64,000 nucleotides of DNA, from the NCBI RefSeq assembly GCF_015694525.1, contig NZ_JADQDM010000001.1:806001-870000 (forward strand), in the 5' to 3' direction. The translations under genes were made by a program, and so were the position numbers. This DNA is from Hymenobacter ruricola. Lineage in GTDB: Bacteria > Bacteroidota > Bacteroidia > Cytophagales > Hymenobacteraceae. Below the pieces are notes generated by a model. That model was not told the origin of the DNA, did not search any database, and saw nothing but the letters and a program-made list of their open reading frames with translations. This document shows, one piece after another, positions 1 to 8,298 of the stretch. Each line of letters opens with the position of its first letter. The stretch's first letter is position 1.

Positions 1-120
1 CGGGTTCGCGTTGTGCTGCGACATCTGGTAGTAGAAGTTCGACAGCGTCTGGTCGGTAGCCGTGTTGCTGAACTGGTTCGGGCTGGTGTAGAAAGTCGTC
101 GTCGCGTTGGTCGGTAGCGA
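1..120 (-). pseudogene. Continuation of the secreted-protein frame beyond an in-frame TAG
   Basis: On the minus strand the frame of the gene at 121-564 stays open after its TAG (121-123) up to the window edge. It reads SLPTNATTTFYTS, then a segment rich in Asn, Gln and Tyr ending QMSQHNANP. The composition looks like real secreted-protein sequence and continues the frame without a shift. I read it as the downstream part of one longer gene interrupted by a nonsense codon. A CAG-to-TAG change (Gln) would be the simplest explanation. A sequencing error is possible. Confidence 0.5.
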
Positions 121-564
121 CTACCCCCAGTTGGGATTGGTGCCGCTGCCGCCTCGTTGGGGCCAGGGGTTCTGCGGGTCATTATTGTTGTTGGGAATAA
201 GATTCGGACTATTGGGGGTGGGCTGGACATTATCGTTCGTAAAACCCGCGTAAATAACCAGCACTTTCAACGTGCCCTTGGGCGAGAAGCTCATGCCGTT
301 GTAGGACACCGGTCTGGGCGTCGTTGGGCCCGGACCCGGGCCGCCCGGAATCAGCGAGGCCGCCGTGCCGGTCTCAGGCGCCCGGGAAGGCGCCCGCAGG
401 GGCGCCGGCACGCCGCCGGGAAAGCAGTTGAAAGAATTGAAATAGCCGGGGTGAATGGTGCTGATGCCCTCCTGCTGCGCGTGCCCGCGAAGGGTGAACA
501 ACAACAGCACCAGCGTGCTCATCAGCCTCGTGGCCGGTTGCATGAAACGGTAGAAACTTTTCAT
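121..564 (-). CDS. Secreted protein, N-terminal part (possibly peptidase-like), truncated by amber codon
   Basis: The start at 564 (MKSFYRF) gives a signal peptide with hydrophobic core LVLLLFTL and a cleavage-like site after GHAQ. An Ala/Pro/Gly-rich stretch follows, then KVLVIYAGFTND, which resembles the first strand of secreted M6-type or immune-inhibitor-like metallopeptidases of Bacteroidota. That assignment is tentative because no zinc motif lies inside the window. The 147-residue product stops at TAG 121-123, but the frame continues open to the left edge, so this is probably a fragment of a longer protein. An earlier in-frame start at 666 would remove the signal peptide and is not used. 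The gene is divergent from the NYN gene at 817. Confidence 0.55.
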   Translation of the reverse strand: MKSFYRFMQPATRLMSTLVLLLFTLRGHAQQEGISTIHPGYFNSFNCFPGGVPAPLRAPSRAPETGTAASLIPGGPGPGPTTPRPVSYNGMSFSPKGTLKVLVIYAGFTNDNVQPTPNSPNLIPNNNNDPQNPWPQRGGSGTNPNWG

Positions 565-804
565 GCTTTCTGAAAATGGGAAAAATGGATGGAAAGAAAT
601 TTGCAGGAAGCCGCCGCGCAGACTCACAACGCTTTGGCACCATTGCAATGGCCAAGGTGCACACAATTATTCTGCTATGCAACTATTCTTTTTGTGCCTG
701 TCTCAGCAGTGCCCCACTGCCCCAAAAGCGACTTATGTGGTTGAAAAAGCGGCGCCTTCGCGCAAGGTTACGGCCGAGGTTATGCGTCCCAAAGCGGGAT
801 ATAG

Positions 805-812
805 TACCTTCG
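805..812 (+). promoter_or_regulatory. Putative -7 element four bases before the start codon
   Basis: TACCTTCG matches the Bacteroidota -7 consensus TAnnTTTG with one mismatch. It ends four bases before ATG 817, so transcription would begin at or next to the start codon. No clear -33 TTTG is visible. Confidence 0.35.
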
Positions 813-816
813 CCTT

Positions 817-1890
817 ATGTCGCCCAAGTCCCTTGCTTCGCCGTACGCTGCAGTTTTTATCGATTTTGAGAACGTTTATTACTTTCTCAAGAACCACTTC
901 CACGACCCGCCCGACCTCAACGACTACGTCCTTGACATCGTGCGGAGCCTGCGCGAACAACTGGCCGCCAAGGGCCTCGACTCGCTCATCAGCTACGCCT
1001 ACGCCGACTTCGAGCGCCTGGCCACCGCCCCGCAGGGCGCCCTCTACCTCATGGGCGTGAGCACCCGCAACGTGCTGGGCACCGACCACAAAAACGCCGC
1101 CGACATGCAGCTCTGCATCGACGCGCTGGAGGTGATGTACACCCGGCCCGACATCGGTACCTTCGTGCTCGTGGCCGGCGACCGCGACTACATTCCTGTG
1201 CTGCAGCACCTGCGCCGGCAGGCCCGGCAGGTGCTGGTGGCTGGCTTCCGCGAGTCCGTGTCCGGCGACTTGCTCCAAAACATTGGCTCCGCTCAGTTCA
1301 TCGACGCCCGTGACCTGCTGGGCCCCGAGCGCATCGAGCAGCTCGAAAAGCGCCGCGCCGACCGCCTGCGCATGCAGGAAGAAAGCCGCCGCCTGCGCGA
1401 GCAGGGCCTGGTGGGCGTGCCCACGGCCGCCGCCTTGGCCGCCCGCGCCACCGCCGAGGCCCCCGGCGCCCCCAAGGGCCCGCAGGTAGGCTCCATTCCG
1501 TCGGCCAGCGCGCCGCGGCCCATCATGCCCGTGGTGGGGCGCCCGGTGGCCGCGCGCCCGGCCGAGGAGGTACCCGACTTTGCCCCCGCCCGCCGCCTGG
1601 CCAGCGAGGTGGAGCGCCGCACGCTGGCCTTCATTCTGGGCGAGTTTCAGAAGCTGGAAGCCAAGCAGCAGCGCCGCGTGCCCGAGCTGTGGCTGGGCCC
1701 GTTCATGCGCCTGCTCACCGACGAGCTGCCCGAGCTGCCCGACTACGAGCGCCGCGACCTGCTCAACAAGCTGCGCGACGCCGGCACCATCCGCATCGAG
1801 AAGCGCGAGGGCGAGCCGCACCCCTTCTCCGTCATCGTGGTCAATTACAACCACCCCGACGTGCAGGCCCTGCACCCCGGCGAGGAATAG
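817..1890 (+). CDS. NYN-domain (LabA/DUF88-like) protein with C-terminal helical domain
   Basis: A 357-residue cytoplasmic protein. Residues about 10-165 form a NYN/PIN-like nuclease fold: FIDFENV near the N-terminus carries the first acidic residue, DMQLCIDALEV a central one and VAGDRDYIPVL the last acidic pair, as in LabA/DUF88 proteins. A charged Arg/Glu helix (about 170-200) and an Ala/Pro linker lead to a C-terminal domain of about 95 residues (from RTLAFILGEF) that may be a winged-helix OST-HTH/LOTUS-like RNA-binding module. The family is thought to act on RNA, but the substrate here is unknown. The start is the first ATG of the frame after the promoter-like element. Confidence 0.8.
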   Translation: MSPKSLASPYAAVFIDFENVYYFLKNHFHDPPDLNDYVLDIVRSLREQLAAKGLDSLISYAYADFERLATAPQGALYLMGVSTRNVLGTDHKNAADMQLCIDALEVMYTRPDIGTFVLVAGDRDYIPVLQHLRRQARQVLVAGFRESVSGDLLQNIGSAQFIDARDLLGPERIEQLEKRRADRLRMQEESRRLREQGLVGVPTAAALAARATAEAPGAPKGPQVGSIPSASAPRPIMPVVGRPVAARPAEEVPDFAPARRLASEVERRTLAFILGEFQKLEAKQQRRVPELWLGPFMRLLTDELPELPDYERRDLLNKLRDAGTIRIEKREGEPHPFSVIVVNYNHPDVQALHPGEE

Positions 1891-2024
1891 AAGCGCCGCG
1901 AAAACGGCCCGCCCCGGCGGCGTGCTGTTGAGGAAAGACAAAATGTTGTGGCAGCGGGCTTCAACAAGCCCGGGCGTTGCGGGTTGGTAAGGCATTCTTT
2001 CACGTCACCAACCTTTCCACGCCC

Positions 2025-2375
2025 ATGAACACCCCTTCCTCCCAAGGCAGCCTCGGTAACAGCCAGCTCGACCTCACGCTCGGCGCGCTGCGCGGCGGCC
2101 TGCCCAACGCCGCCGACATCGCCGGCGAAAACATTGCGGGCTGGATTAAAACCCTGCAAGGCAACGCCCAACTGGCCCCCATCGCCACCGAGCTGCAACG
2201 CCTGCACGACCTGCTGCGCAGCGGCACGGCCGATGCTGCTACGCTGGCCCGGAGCCTCGCCACCCTCGGCGAGCACACCACCAAAGCCGCGGCCTCGGCC
2301 ACACCCGATGCCCAGGACAAGCTGCGCGAACTGGGCGAAGTGCTTAGCACCGCCGCGGGCCAGCTGGGCGGTTAA
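2025..2375 (+). CDS. Small helical protein, paralogue 1 of 3
   Basis: A 116-residue protein with no signal peptide or membrane segment, predicted nearly all alpha-helical. It shares a pattern with the next two genes: an N-terminal helix with a Gly pair, then W(I/L)xxL, I(A/V)xEL near the middle, LGEHTTKAA, and a C-terminal DKLRELGEVL helix. I do not recognise the family. ATG 2025 is chosen because the sequence upstream in the frame lacks similarity to the paralogues. A terminator follows at 2399. The function is unknown; a small helical structural or binding protein is as far as the sequence goes. Confidence 0.7.
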   Translation: MNTPSSQGSLGNSQLDLTLGALRGGLPNAADIAGENIAGWIKTLQGNAQLAPIATELQRLHDLLRSGTADAATLARSLATLGEHTTKAAASATPDAQDKLRELGEVLSTAAGQLGG

Positions 2376-2398
2376 GAAGTCAGGCTTAGACTTACACA

Positions 2399-2434
2399 AA
2401 AGGCTGCTGGCACTGAGCCGGCAGCCTTTTTTAT
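2399..2434 (+). terminator. Rho-independent terminator
   Basis: AGGCTGCTGGC and GCCGGCAGCCT form an 11-bp stem with loop ACTGA, followed by a run of T. It lies just after the gene ending at 2375. Confidence 0.8.
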
Positions 2435-2523
2435 TCAGGGCAAACTGATGCTCATAGCATTGGGCTAACCTTTCACGCTGGCTCTGAGTAAACCCAAGCA
2501 TCCTTCCATCCACACGTTTACTT

Positions 2524-2865
2524 ATGTCCAGATTCAATCCTGCCTCCGCGAATCAGTCGCTCGACGACGCCATCAACGCCGTGAAAGGCGGCTTGGGCAA
2601 CGCGCCCGCTACCAGCCAGCTCGATAGCTGGCTTCGCCTGCTCGACGGCGAGGGAACCGGTGCCCAGGGCGCCATCCTCACGGAGCTCAGCAACCTCAAA
2701 AACTACGTTCACCAGGGCGACCCGGCCAACATCAGCCACTCGCTGCACAGCGTGGGCCTGCTCACGGCCAAAGCCGCCGAAACGGTTTCCGACGAGGAAA
2801 TCGCCAGCAAGCTGCGGCGGCTGAGCGAGGCGCTGGTGGCCGCCAGCACCGCCCTGCCGGCTTGA
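2524..2865 (+). CDS. Small helical protein, paralogue 2 of 3
   Basis: A 113-residue cytoplasmic-looking protein homologous to its neighbours at 2025 and 3071. Shared positions include LDDAINAVKGGL near the N-terminus, SWLRLLDG, ILTELSNLKNYV, the HSVGLLTAKAAE helix and KLRRLSEAL near the end. No catalytic motif, signal sequence or cysteine cluster is visible. Being preceded by a terminator and followed by a hairpin repeat, it is probably its own transcription unit. Function unknown. Confidence 0.7.
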   Translation: MSRFNPASANQSLDDAINAVKGGLGNAPATSQLDSWLRLLDGEGTGAQGAILTELSNLKNYVHQGDPANISHSLHSVGLLTAKAAETVSDEEIASKLRRLSEALVAASTALPA

Positions 2866-2880
2866 TGGAGGAATTCAGCA

Positions 2881-2972
2881 CGTCATGCCGAGCGCCAGCG
2901 AAGCATCTTTACCGTTTGAGTAAATATAATTACTAGTGGCGGTAAAGATGCTTCGCCGCGCTCGGCATGACG
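2881..2972. repeat. Dispersed intergenic hairpin repeat, ATGCCGAGCG type
   Basis: Two inverted arms of about 34 bp, carrying CATGCCGAGCGC and AAGCATCTTTACC, surround an AT-rich loop of about 24 bp. The same arms recur at 43853, 45236 and 61351. This is a REP-like or MITE-like element between genes. Confidence 0.85.
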
Positions 2973-3000
2973 TTTTGGTTTGCCCCACTGTGTACCTTTG
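2973..3000 (+). promoter_or_regulatory. Bacteroidota-type promoter
   Basis: TTTG at 2973-2976 and TACCTTTG at 2993-3000 (a perfect TAnnTTTG) are 16 bases apart. It lies about 70 bp upstream of ATG 3071 and directly after the hairpin repeat. Confidence 0.65.
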
Positions 3001-3070
3001 CGGTCCCAGGCCTGGGTTTCGCGGCGTGCGGGGCCGGCTGGGTTCCAGTTTTCATTTTCCTCTTCTTCCC

Positions 3071-3442
3071 ATGAGCTTTATTTCCGAAGTAGAATCCGGC
3101 ATCAAATCCCTGTTTACCGCCACCGGCAACGGCTTCCAGATGGACCCCAGCGCCGGCTACAGCCACATTGACAACTGGATTCAGCACTTGCGCAACATCA
3201 ACCAGCCCGTGCTGAACCCCATCGTGGCCGAGCTGGAAACCCTGCGCCGCCACATCGAAGGCAACAACCCCGCCGGCATGGCCCAGGCCTTCCAAAACCT
3301 CGGCGAACTCACCGCCCAATCGGCCCTGACCACCCACAACTTCAGCGGCGAAGGCGACAAAGCCCGCGAGCTCAGCCAGAAGCTCATCGCCGCCGCCGGC
3401 AACCTGCGCCACCTGGCTAAAGCCCCGGCGGTGCAAGGCTAA
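3071..3442 (+). CDS. Small helical protein, paralogue 3 of 3
   Basis: A 123-residue member of the same tandem family as 2025 and 2524, and the most divergent. Conserved positions include NWIQHL, IVAELETLRRHIEG, the NLGELTAQSA helix and ARELSQKLIAAAG. It begins MSFISEVESGIKSLF, which may be amphipathic, with no signal peptide. The reading frame is open further upstream, but a good promoter (2973-3000) and a hairpin repeat lie in that part, so ATG 3071 is the likely start. A second hairpin repeat follows the stop. Function unknown. Confidence 0.7.
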   Translation: MSFISEVESGIKSLFTATGNGFQMDPSAGYSHIDNWIQHLRNINQPVLNPIVAELETLRRHIEGNNPAGMAQAFQNLGELTAQSALTTHNFSGEGDKARELSQKLIAAAGNLRHLAKAPAVQG

Positions 3443-3475
3443 GCCGCACAAGAGCCGAAAAGCTCAGGAACACGG

Positions 3476-3571
3476 AACGTCATGTCGAGCTTGTCGAGAC
3501 ATCTCGCTCGCGTGCAGCAGTAATTGAATACTCTGGCACGCGAGATGTCTCGACAAGCTCGACATGACGTT
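3476..3571. repeat. Dispersed intergenic hairpin repeat, ATGTCGAGCTTG type
   Basis: Inverted arms of about 37 bp carry GTCATGTCGAGC and GAGACATCTCGC and enclose an AT-rich loop. It has the same design and the same GTCAT ends as the ATGCCGAGCG family but a different inner sequence. It sits between the convergent genes ending at 3442 and 3603. A solitary related half arm is at 23138. Confidence 0.8.
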
Positions 3572-3602
3572 CTTTTTATGTCGTCTCTGTTCAACTGTCA
3601 GG

Positions 3603-5354
3603 CTAATACCCCGCCGCCGTGTCGTCGCCGCGCGGGTCGGCGCCGCCTTCCAGGGTGCCGTCGGGCAGCACGTGGATGATGTCGAGGCGGCCCCAGGGCA
3701 ACTCGGGCTGGGGGTGGTAGCCGCGGGCGCGCAGGGTGTCCTGGGCGGCGGGCAGCAGGGCGCCGGCTTCCACGAAGAGCATGTCGGGCAGCCACTGGTG
3801 GTGCAGGCGCGGGGCCGTGACGACTTGCTGGGCGTTGAAGCCATAATCGACAATTCCGAGAATGGACTGCAACACGCTGGTGATGATGGTGCTGCCGCCG
3901 GGCGTGCCCGTCACGAGGGCCACGCGGCCGTTGCGGGTGAGGATGGTGGGCGTCATGCTGCTGAGCATGCGCTTGCCGGGGGCAATGGCGTTGGCCGCGC
4001 CGCCGGTGAGGCCGTAGGAGTTGGGCGAACCGGCTTTGGCCGAGAAGTCGTCCATTTCATTATTGAGCAAAAAGCCGGCGCCGGGCACCACCACTTTGCT
4101 GCCGTAGGCGCCGTTGAGGGTGGTGGTGCAGCTCACGGCGTTGCCGAGGGCGTCGATGATGCTGAAGTGGGTGGTTTGGTCGCTTTCGTAGCCGGGCAGG
4201 TTGGCGCCGGCCGTCACGTCGGCGCTGGCCGAGGCCCGGCCGCGCGAGCGCATGGAGCCGGCCCGCTGCTTGTTGTAGTCCACGTCGAGCAGCTTGTGGG
4301 TGGGCACGAGGCCAAAGTCCGGGTCGCCGAGGTAGGTGGCGCGGTCGGCGTAGGCGCGGCGCTCGGCTTCGGTGATGTAGTGCACGGCCAGGGGCGTGTG
4401 GTAGCCGGTCTGGGCCAGGTCCACGGGCTCCAGCATTTGCAGCATTTGCAGCAGGGCCACGCCGCCGGAGCTGGGCGGCGCCATCGTGATGACGTCGTAG
4501 TCGCGGTAGCGGCCGCGCAGGGGCTCGCGCCACTTGGCCCGGTAGGCGTCGAGGTCGGCCTGGCTGATGAGGCCCCCGCTGCGCTTCATCTCGGCCAGCA
4601 GCAGGCGGGCGGTTTCGCCCTTGTAGAAGCCGGCGCGGCCCTGGTCGCGAATGCGGGTGAGGGTGCGGGCCAGCTCGGGCAGGCGCAGGGTGTCGCCGGG
4701 CTGCCACTCGCCGCCGCCGGGGCGCAGGTAGGCCGGCGCGCCGTGGGTGTTGTATTTGGCAAAATCGGCCTTGGCGTGGTTGAGGCCGGCGGCTTCTTTG
4801 GTGGTGAGGGCGAAGCCTTTGGTGGCCAGGGCCACGGCCGGTTGCAGCAGCGCGGGCCACGAGAGCTTGCCCAGCTGCCGGTGCAGCGTGACCATGCCGG
4901 CTACGGTGCCGGGCGTGCCCACGGCCAGCGCGCCGGCCGTGCTCAGGGCCGTCACGGGCTCGCCTTTTTCATTCAGGTACATGTCGCGCGAGGCGCCGCT
5001 GGGGGCCGTTTCGCGGAAGTCGAGCGAGCCGGCCGAGCCGTTGCGGTCGCGGTAGAGCAGGAAGCCCCCGCCGCCGATGTTGCCGGCCGCGGGCAGCACC
5101 ACGGCCAGGGCAAACTGCACGGCCACGGCCGCGTCGTAGGCATTGCCGCCGCGCTGCAGAATCTGGGTGCCGATTTTAGAAGCTTCGGGGTGGGCCGACA
5201 CCACCATGGCGTAGCGGGCCAGCTTGGGGGCCGCGGCCTTGGGCGGCGGCGTGCCCAGCGAGCCCTCGAAGGCGCGCGAAGTAGACGTAACGGGCCGCTC
5301 GGCCGAACAGGCCATGAGCAGCGCCAGCGAAATAGTGAGTAGACGTTTCAACAT
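3603..5354 (-). CDS. ggt: Gamma-glutamyltransferase
   Basis: A 583-residue member of the gamma-glutamyltransferase family, which hydrolyses or transfers the gamma-glutamyl group of glutathione in the periplasm after self-cleavage into two subunits. It starts MLKRLLTISLALLMACS, so it may be a lipoprotein with the lipid on Cys16. The self-cleavage and nucleophile threonine is T394 in DQTTHFSIID, matching the TTHYSVV of the E. coli enzyme. Also typical are the N-terminal HPEASKIG and GGNAYDAAVA, the central APPSSGGVAL, and GTPGGSTIITSV near the C-terminus. The length is usual for the family. The minus-strand frame is open far beyond the start, but that part is antisense to glgB and is not coding. 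Confidence 0.93.
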   Translation of the reverse strand: MLKRLLTISLALLMACSAERPVTSTSRAFEGSLGTPPPKAAAPKLARYAMVVSAHPEASKIGTQILQRGGNAYDAAVAVQFALAVVLPAAGNIGGGGFLLYRDRNGSAGSLDFRETAPSGASRDMYLNEKGEPVTALSTAGALAVGTPGTVAGMVTLHRQLGKLSWPALLQPAVALATKGFALTTKEAAGLNHAKADFAKYNTHGAPAYLRPGGGEWQPGDTLRLPELARTLTRIRDQGRAGFYKGETARLLLAEMKRSGGLISQADLDAYRAKWREPLRGRYRDYDVITMAPPSSGGVALLQMLQMLEPVDLAQTGYHTPLAVHYITEAERRAYADRATYLGDPDFGLVPTHKLLDVDYNKQRAGSMRSRGRASASADVTAGANLPGYESDQTTHFSIIDALGNAVSCTTTLNGAYGSKVVVPGAGFLLNNEMDDFSAKAGSPNSYGLTGGAANAIAPGKRMLSSMTPTILTRNGRVALVTGTPGGSTIITSVLQSILGIVDYGFNAQQVVTAPRLHHQWLPDMLFVEAGALLPAAQDTLRARGYHPQPELPWGRLDIIHVLPDGTLEGGADPRGDDTAAGY

Positions 5355-5470
5355 TAAGCAAAATAACAGCAATAATGCCGCCCTTGCTACCAGGCGCGGA
5401 AAATTGCGGCCCAGCCTTGCCAAAACCTCGGCGAGCCCATTCAGGCCCTCGGCCAGTAGCTTTGGCGCGC

Positions 5471-5478
5471 TACATTTG
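5471..5478 (+). promoter_or_regulatory. -7 element of the glgB promoter
   Basis: TACATTTG is a perfect match to TAnnTTTG, ending 20 bases before ATG 5499. No convincing -33 TTTG is seen at the right distance. Confidence 0.5.
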
Positions 5479-5498
5479 ACGAAAACCCTCCCTGCATC

Positions 5499-7547
5499 AT
5501 GGCTAAGTCGAAAACCACCGCTCCGCCCGCCCCCAAAGCCCCGCGCCGGCCCCCGCTGGCCCTCGTCAAAAACGACGCGTGGCTGGCGCCCTACGAGCCC
5601 GTGCTGCGCCGCCGCCAGGAGCGCCTGCAGGCCCGGCTGGCCGAAATTGAGCAGTACCACGGCTCGCTGCTGAACTACGCCACCGCGCACCAGCAGCTCG
5701 GCCTGAACCACGACGCCGGGCGCGGCGGCTGGGTGTACCGCGAGTGGGCGCCGGGGGCGGAAGCCCTGTTTCTGGTCGGCGATTTCAACGGCTGGGACCG
5801 GCAGGCCAACCCGCTGCAAAAGCTGGATTTTGGGGTGTGGGAAGCGTTTTTGCCCGGTGCGGAATATGACCAGCGCCTGAGTCACGGCAGCCGCTACAAG
5901 GTGCACGTGGTGGCCCACGGCCAGGGCAAGGACCGCCTGCCCGCCACCCTGCGCCGCGCCGTGCAGGACGAGCACACCAAGGACTTCGCCGGCCAAATCT
6001 GGCGCCCGGAAACGCTCTTTGCCTGGACCGACCAGAAGTTCCGCACCGCCACGGCCGTGCCCGAACCGCTCATTTACGAAGCCCACGTGGGCATGGCCAC
6101 CGAGGACGAGCGGGTGGGCACCTACCGCGAATTCGCTGAAAACGTCCTGCCCCGCATCGAGGCCGGCGGCTACAACACCGTGCAGCTCATGGCCGTGATG
6201 GAGCACCCGTACTACGGCTCCTTTGGCTACCACGTGGCCAATCTGTTTGCGGCCAGCTCCCGCTTCGGCACGCCCGAGGACCTGAAGTTTCTCATCAATG
6301 AGGCCCACCGGCGCGGCATTGCGGTGCTGCTCGACATCGTGCACTCGCACGCCGTGAAAAACGAGGCCGAGGGACTGGCCGATTTCGACGGCTCCGGCAA
6401 CCTGTATTTTCACAAAGGCGCGCGCGGCAACCACCCCGGCTGGGACAGCAAGCTGTTCGACTACGGGCGGCCCGAGGTGCAGCAGTTTCTGCTCAGCAAC
6501 CTGCGCTTCTGGCTGGAGGAATACCATTTCGACGGCTTCCGCTTCGATGGCGTGACCAGCATGCTCTACCACCACCACGGCGAGGGCGTGGCCTTCGTGG
6601 GCTACGACAACTACTTCGGCCCGGCCGCCGACGAGGACGCCATTCTGTACCTGCAGCTGGCCACCACGCTGGCCCACGAGTTCAAGAAAGGCAGCCTGCT
6701 GGTGGCCGAGGACATGAGCGGCCTGCCCGGCCTGTGCCGGCCCATTAAAGAAGGCGGGGTGGGCTTTGACTACCGCCTGGCCATGGGCATCCCGGACTTC
6801 TGGATTAAGCTGCTCAAGCACACGCCCGACGAGCACTGGCCCCTCGGCGACCTCTGGCACACGCTCACCAACCGCCGGGCGGGGGAGAAGACCATTGCCT
6901 ACGCCGAAAGCCACGACCAGGCCCTGGTGGGCGACAAAACCCTTGCCCACTGGCTGTTCGATGCGGCCATTTACGCCCACATGCACAACGTGGACGGCGA
7001 CCCCGGCGCGGCGCGGGCGCTGGCCCTGCACAAAATCATCCGCCTGCTCACGCTCTCAGCTGGCGGCGAGGGCTACCTCACCTTCATTGGCAACGAGTTC
7101 GGGCACCCGGAATGGGTCGATTTCCCCCGCGAGGGCAACGGCTGGAGCTACCGCTACGCCCGCCGCCAGTGGAGCCTGGGCGACAACCCCGACCTGAAGT
7201 TCCATCAAATGGGCAACTTCGACAAGGCGATGATTCAGCTGGCCAAAGCCCGGCACCTGCTGGCCGCCGGCCCGGCCACTCTGTTGAAGCACGATGAGGA
7301 AAACCAGGTGCTGGCCTTCGAGCGCGGCGGGCTGGTGTTCGTCGTGAACCTGCACGTGGAAAAAAGCCTGACCGACTACCGCTTCTGGGTGACGGAGGAA
7401 GGCAAGTACCGCGTGGTGCTGTCGTCAGACAACGGCCGTTTCGGCGGCTTCGACCGGACCGACGAGGCGTTTGCCTACGAGACGTACGAGCACCAGCTCA
7501 GCCTCTACGTGCCCAGCCGGGTGGCGCTGGTGCTGGCGCGGGGGTAG
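5499..7547 (+). CDS. glgB: 1,4-alpha-glucan branching enzyme, eukaryote-like GH13 type
   Basis: A 682-residue cytoplasmic branching enzyme that makes alpha-1,6 branches in glycogen. After a basic, Pro-rich N-terminus comes a CBM48-like domain (YREWAPGAEALFLVGDFNGW) and then the GH13 barrel. Predicted catalytic residues are D350 in GFRFDGVTSM, E404 in VAEDMSG and D473 in ESHDQ. ESHDQA and GNEFGHPEWVDFPREG are the signature of the animal/plant-like GH13_8 branch rather than of E. coli GlgB. A C-terminal all-beta domain closes the protein. The gene is divergent from ggt. Other glucan genes (21.2 and 25.4 kb) are not in the same operon. Confidence 0.92.
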   Translation: MAKSKTTAPPAPKAPRRPPLALVKNDAWLAPYEPVLRRRQERLQARLAEIEQYHGSLLNYATAHQQLGLNHDAGRGGWVYREWAPGAEALFLVGDFNGWDRQANPLQKLDFGVWEAFLPGAEYDQRLSHGSRYKVHVVAHGQGKDRLPATLRRAVQDEHTKDFAGQIWRPETLFAWTDQKFRTATAVPEPLIYEAHVGMATEDERVGTYREFAENVLPRIEAGGYNTVQLMAVMEHPYYGSFGYHVANLFAASSRFGTPEDLKFLINEAHRRGIAVLLDIVHSHAVKNEAEGLADFDGSGNLYFHKGARGNHPGWDSKLFDYGRPEVQQFLLSNLRFWLEEYHFDGFRFDGVTSMLYHHHGEGVAFVGYDNYFGPAADEDAILYLQLATTLAHEFKKGSLLVAEDMSGLPGLCRPIKEGGVGFDYRLAMGIPDFWIKLLKHTPDEHWPLGDLWHTLTNRRAGEKTIAYAESHDQALVGDKTLAHWLFDAAIYAHMHNVDGDPGAARALALHKIIRLLTLSAGGEGYLTFIGNEFGHPEWVDFPREGNGWSYRYARRQWSLGDNPDLKFHQMGNFDKAMIQLAKARHLLAAGPATLLKHDEENQVLAFERGGLVFVVNLHVEKSLTDYRFWVTEEGKYRVVLSSDNGRFGGFDRTDEAFAYETYEHQLSLYVPSRVALVLARG

Positions 7548-7607
7548 CCACCGGCAGGCTTTTGCTTACGCGTTCATCAACCATTGTCTTTTTTATATCA
7601 TTATATC

Positions 7608-8213
7608 ATGAAGGCACTTTTTGCACCAATGATTGGACTGGGGCTGCTCTTGCAGGGCTGCGCCGTCACCATCACGGGCTTCAATAGCGGCTACAAGAAG
7701 CTGTCGCCGTCGGAGCAGGAAAAAATCCGGTTTGTGGCGGCCGGAGAGGCCATCCCGGCTACCGGCAGCGGGCTGGTGTACGCCGTGAACGCGCAGAGCC
7801 TGCTCAACGCCCTGCCGGCCCACGACAGCAGCCTGGTCTACATCTGGGGCCCGAACTGTCACGGCAAGAGTTGCGCGTCGCTGCAAAGTCTGCAGGACGT
7901 GTGCAAGCGCAAAGGCTACCGCCTCTACGTGGTGGCTGAGTACTACGACATGGCCCAAATCAGCCTGCAAGCGCCCTTGGAAACCCCGTTGCTGGCCGTC
8001 AATCAGCGCTTCTACAAAACGGACTACTGCAACAAGTACACCCGGCTATTCTCCCAGGAGCTGCGCAACGGGCAGCCCCTGCCGGATAGTGTCCGGTACG
8101 CGCGCTATTACCTGTTCAAGGGAAAGTCGTTTGTCAAAGCCGCCAATGCAGTGAAGGACACTCAGCCGCAATTTCCGCAGTTGCAACAACTGGGGTTGCA
8201 CAAGGCGGGCTAA
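7608..8213 (+). CDS. Putative lipoprotein with thioredoxin-like features
   Basis: A 201-residue protein starting MKALFAPMIG with lipobox LLLQGC, so it is probably anchored by lipid on about Cys18. The middle segment SSLVYIWGPNCHGKSC followed by LYVVAEYYD looks like a thioredoxin-fold strand, turn and strand with two cysteines spaced CxxxxC. That spacing is not the usual redox CxxC, so redox activity is doubtful. ATG 7608 is chosen over an earlier in-frame ATG because it gives a proper signal peptide. It may belong to a family of secreted Bacteroidota proteins without assigned function. Confidence 0.65.
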   Translation: MKALFAPMIGLGLLLQGCAVTITGFNSGYKKLSPSEQEKIRFVAAGEAIPATGSGLVYAVNAQSLLNALPAHDSSLVYIWGPNCHGKSCASLQSLQDVCKRKGYRLYVVAEYYDMAQISLQAPLETPLLAVNQRFYKTDYCNKYTRLFSQELRNGQPLPDSVRYARYYLFKGKSFVKAANAVKDTQPQFPQLQQLGLHKAG

Positions 8214-8242
8214 GGCACAGTTGCTGTATTGAAATAAAAAAT

Positions 8243-8271
8243 AAGCCCACCCCGCTGCACGAAGTGGGCTT
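8243..8271. terminator. Hairpin between convergent genes
   Basis: AAGCCCAC and GTGGGCTT form an 8-bp stem between the stops at 8213 and 8299. A run of A on the left side gives a U-tract to minus-strand transcripts. Confidence 0.6.
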
Positions 8272-8298
8272 AAGCGTGAACGGCCGGGCCGTCGCCGC

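Noticed and set aside
2936..3070. N-terminal extension of the third small helical protein
   Set aside because: It would translate the hairpin repeat and the promoter, with no similarity to the paralogues.
3564..5342. Long plus-strand reading frame antisense to ggt (592 codons)
   Set aside because: GC-rich third positions keep the opposite strand open. The translation is Gly/Ala/Val/His-rich without motifs, while the minus strand encodes a clear gamma-glutamyltransferase.
5355..7031. Upstream extension of the ggt frame on the minus strand
   Set aside because: It is antisense to glgB, which has complete GH13 catalytic residues. The ggt signal peptide starts at 5354.
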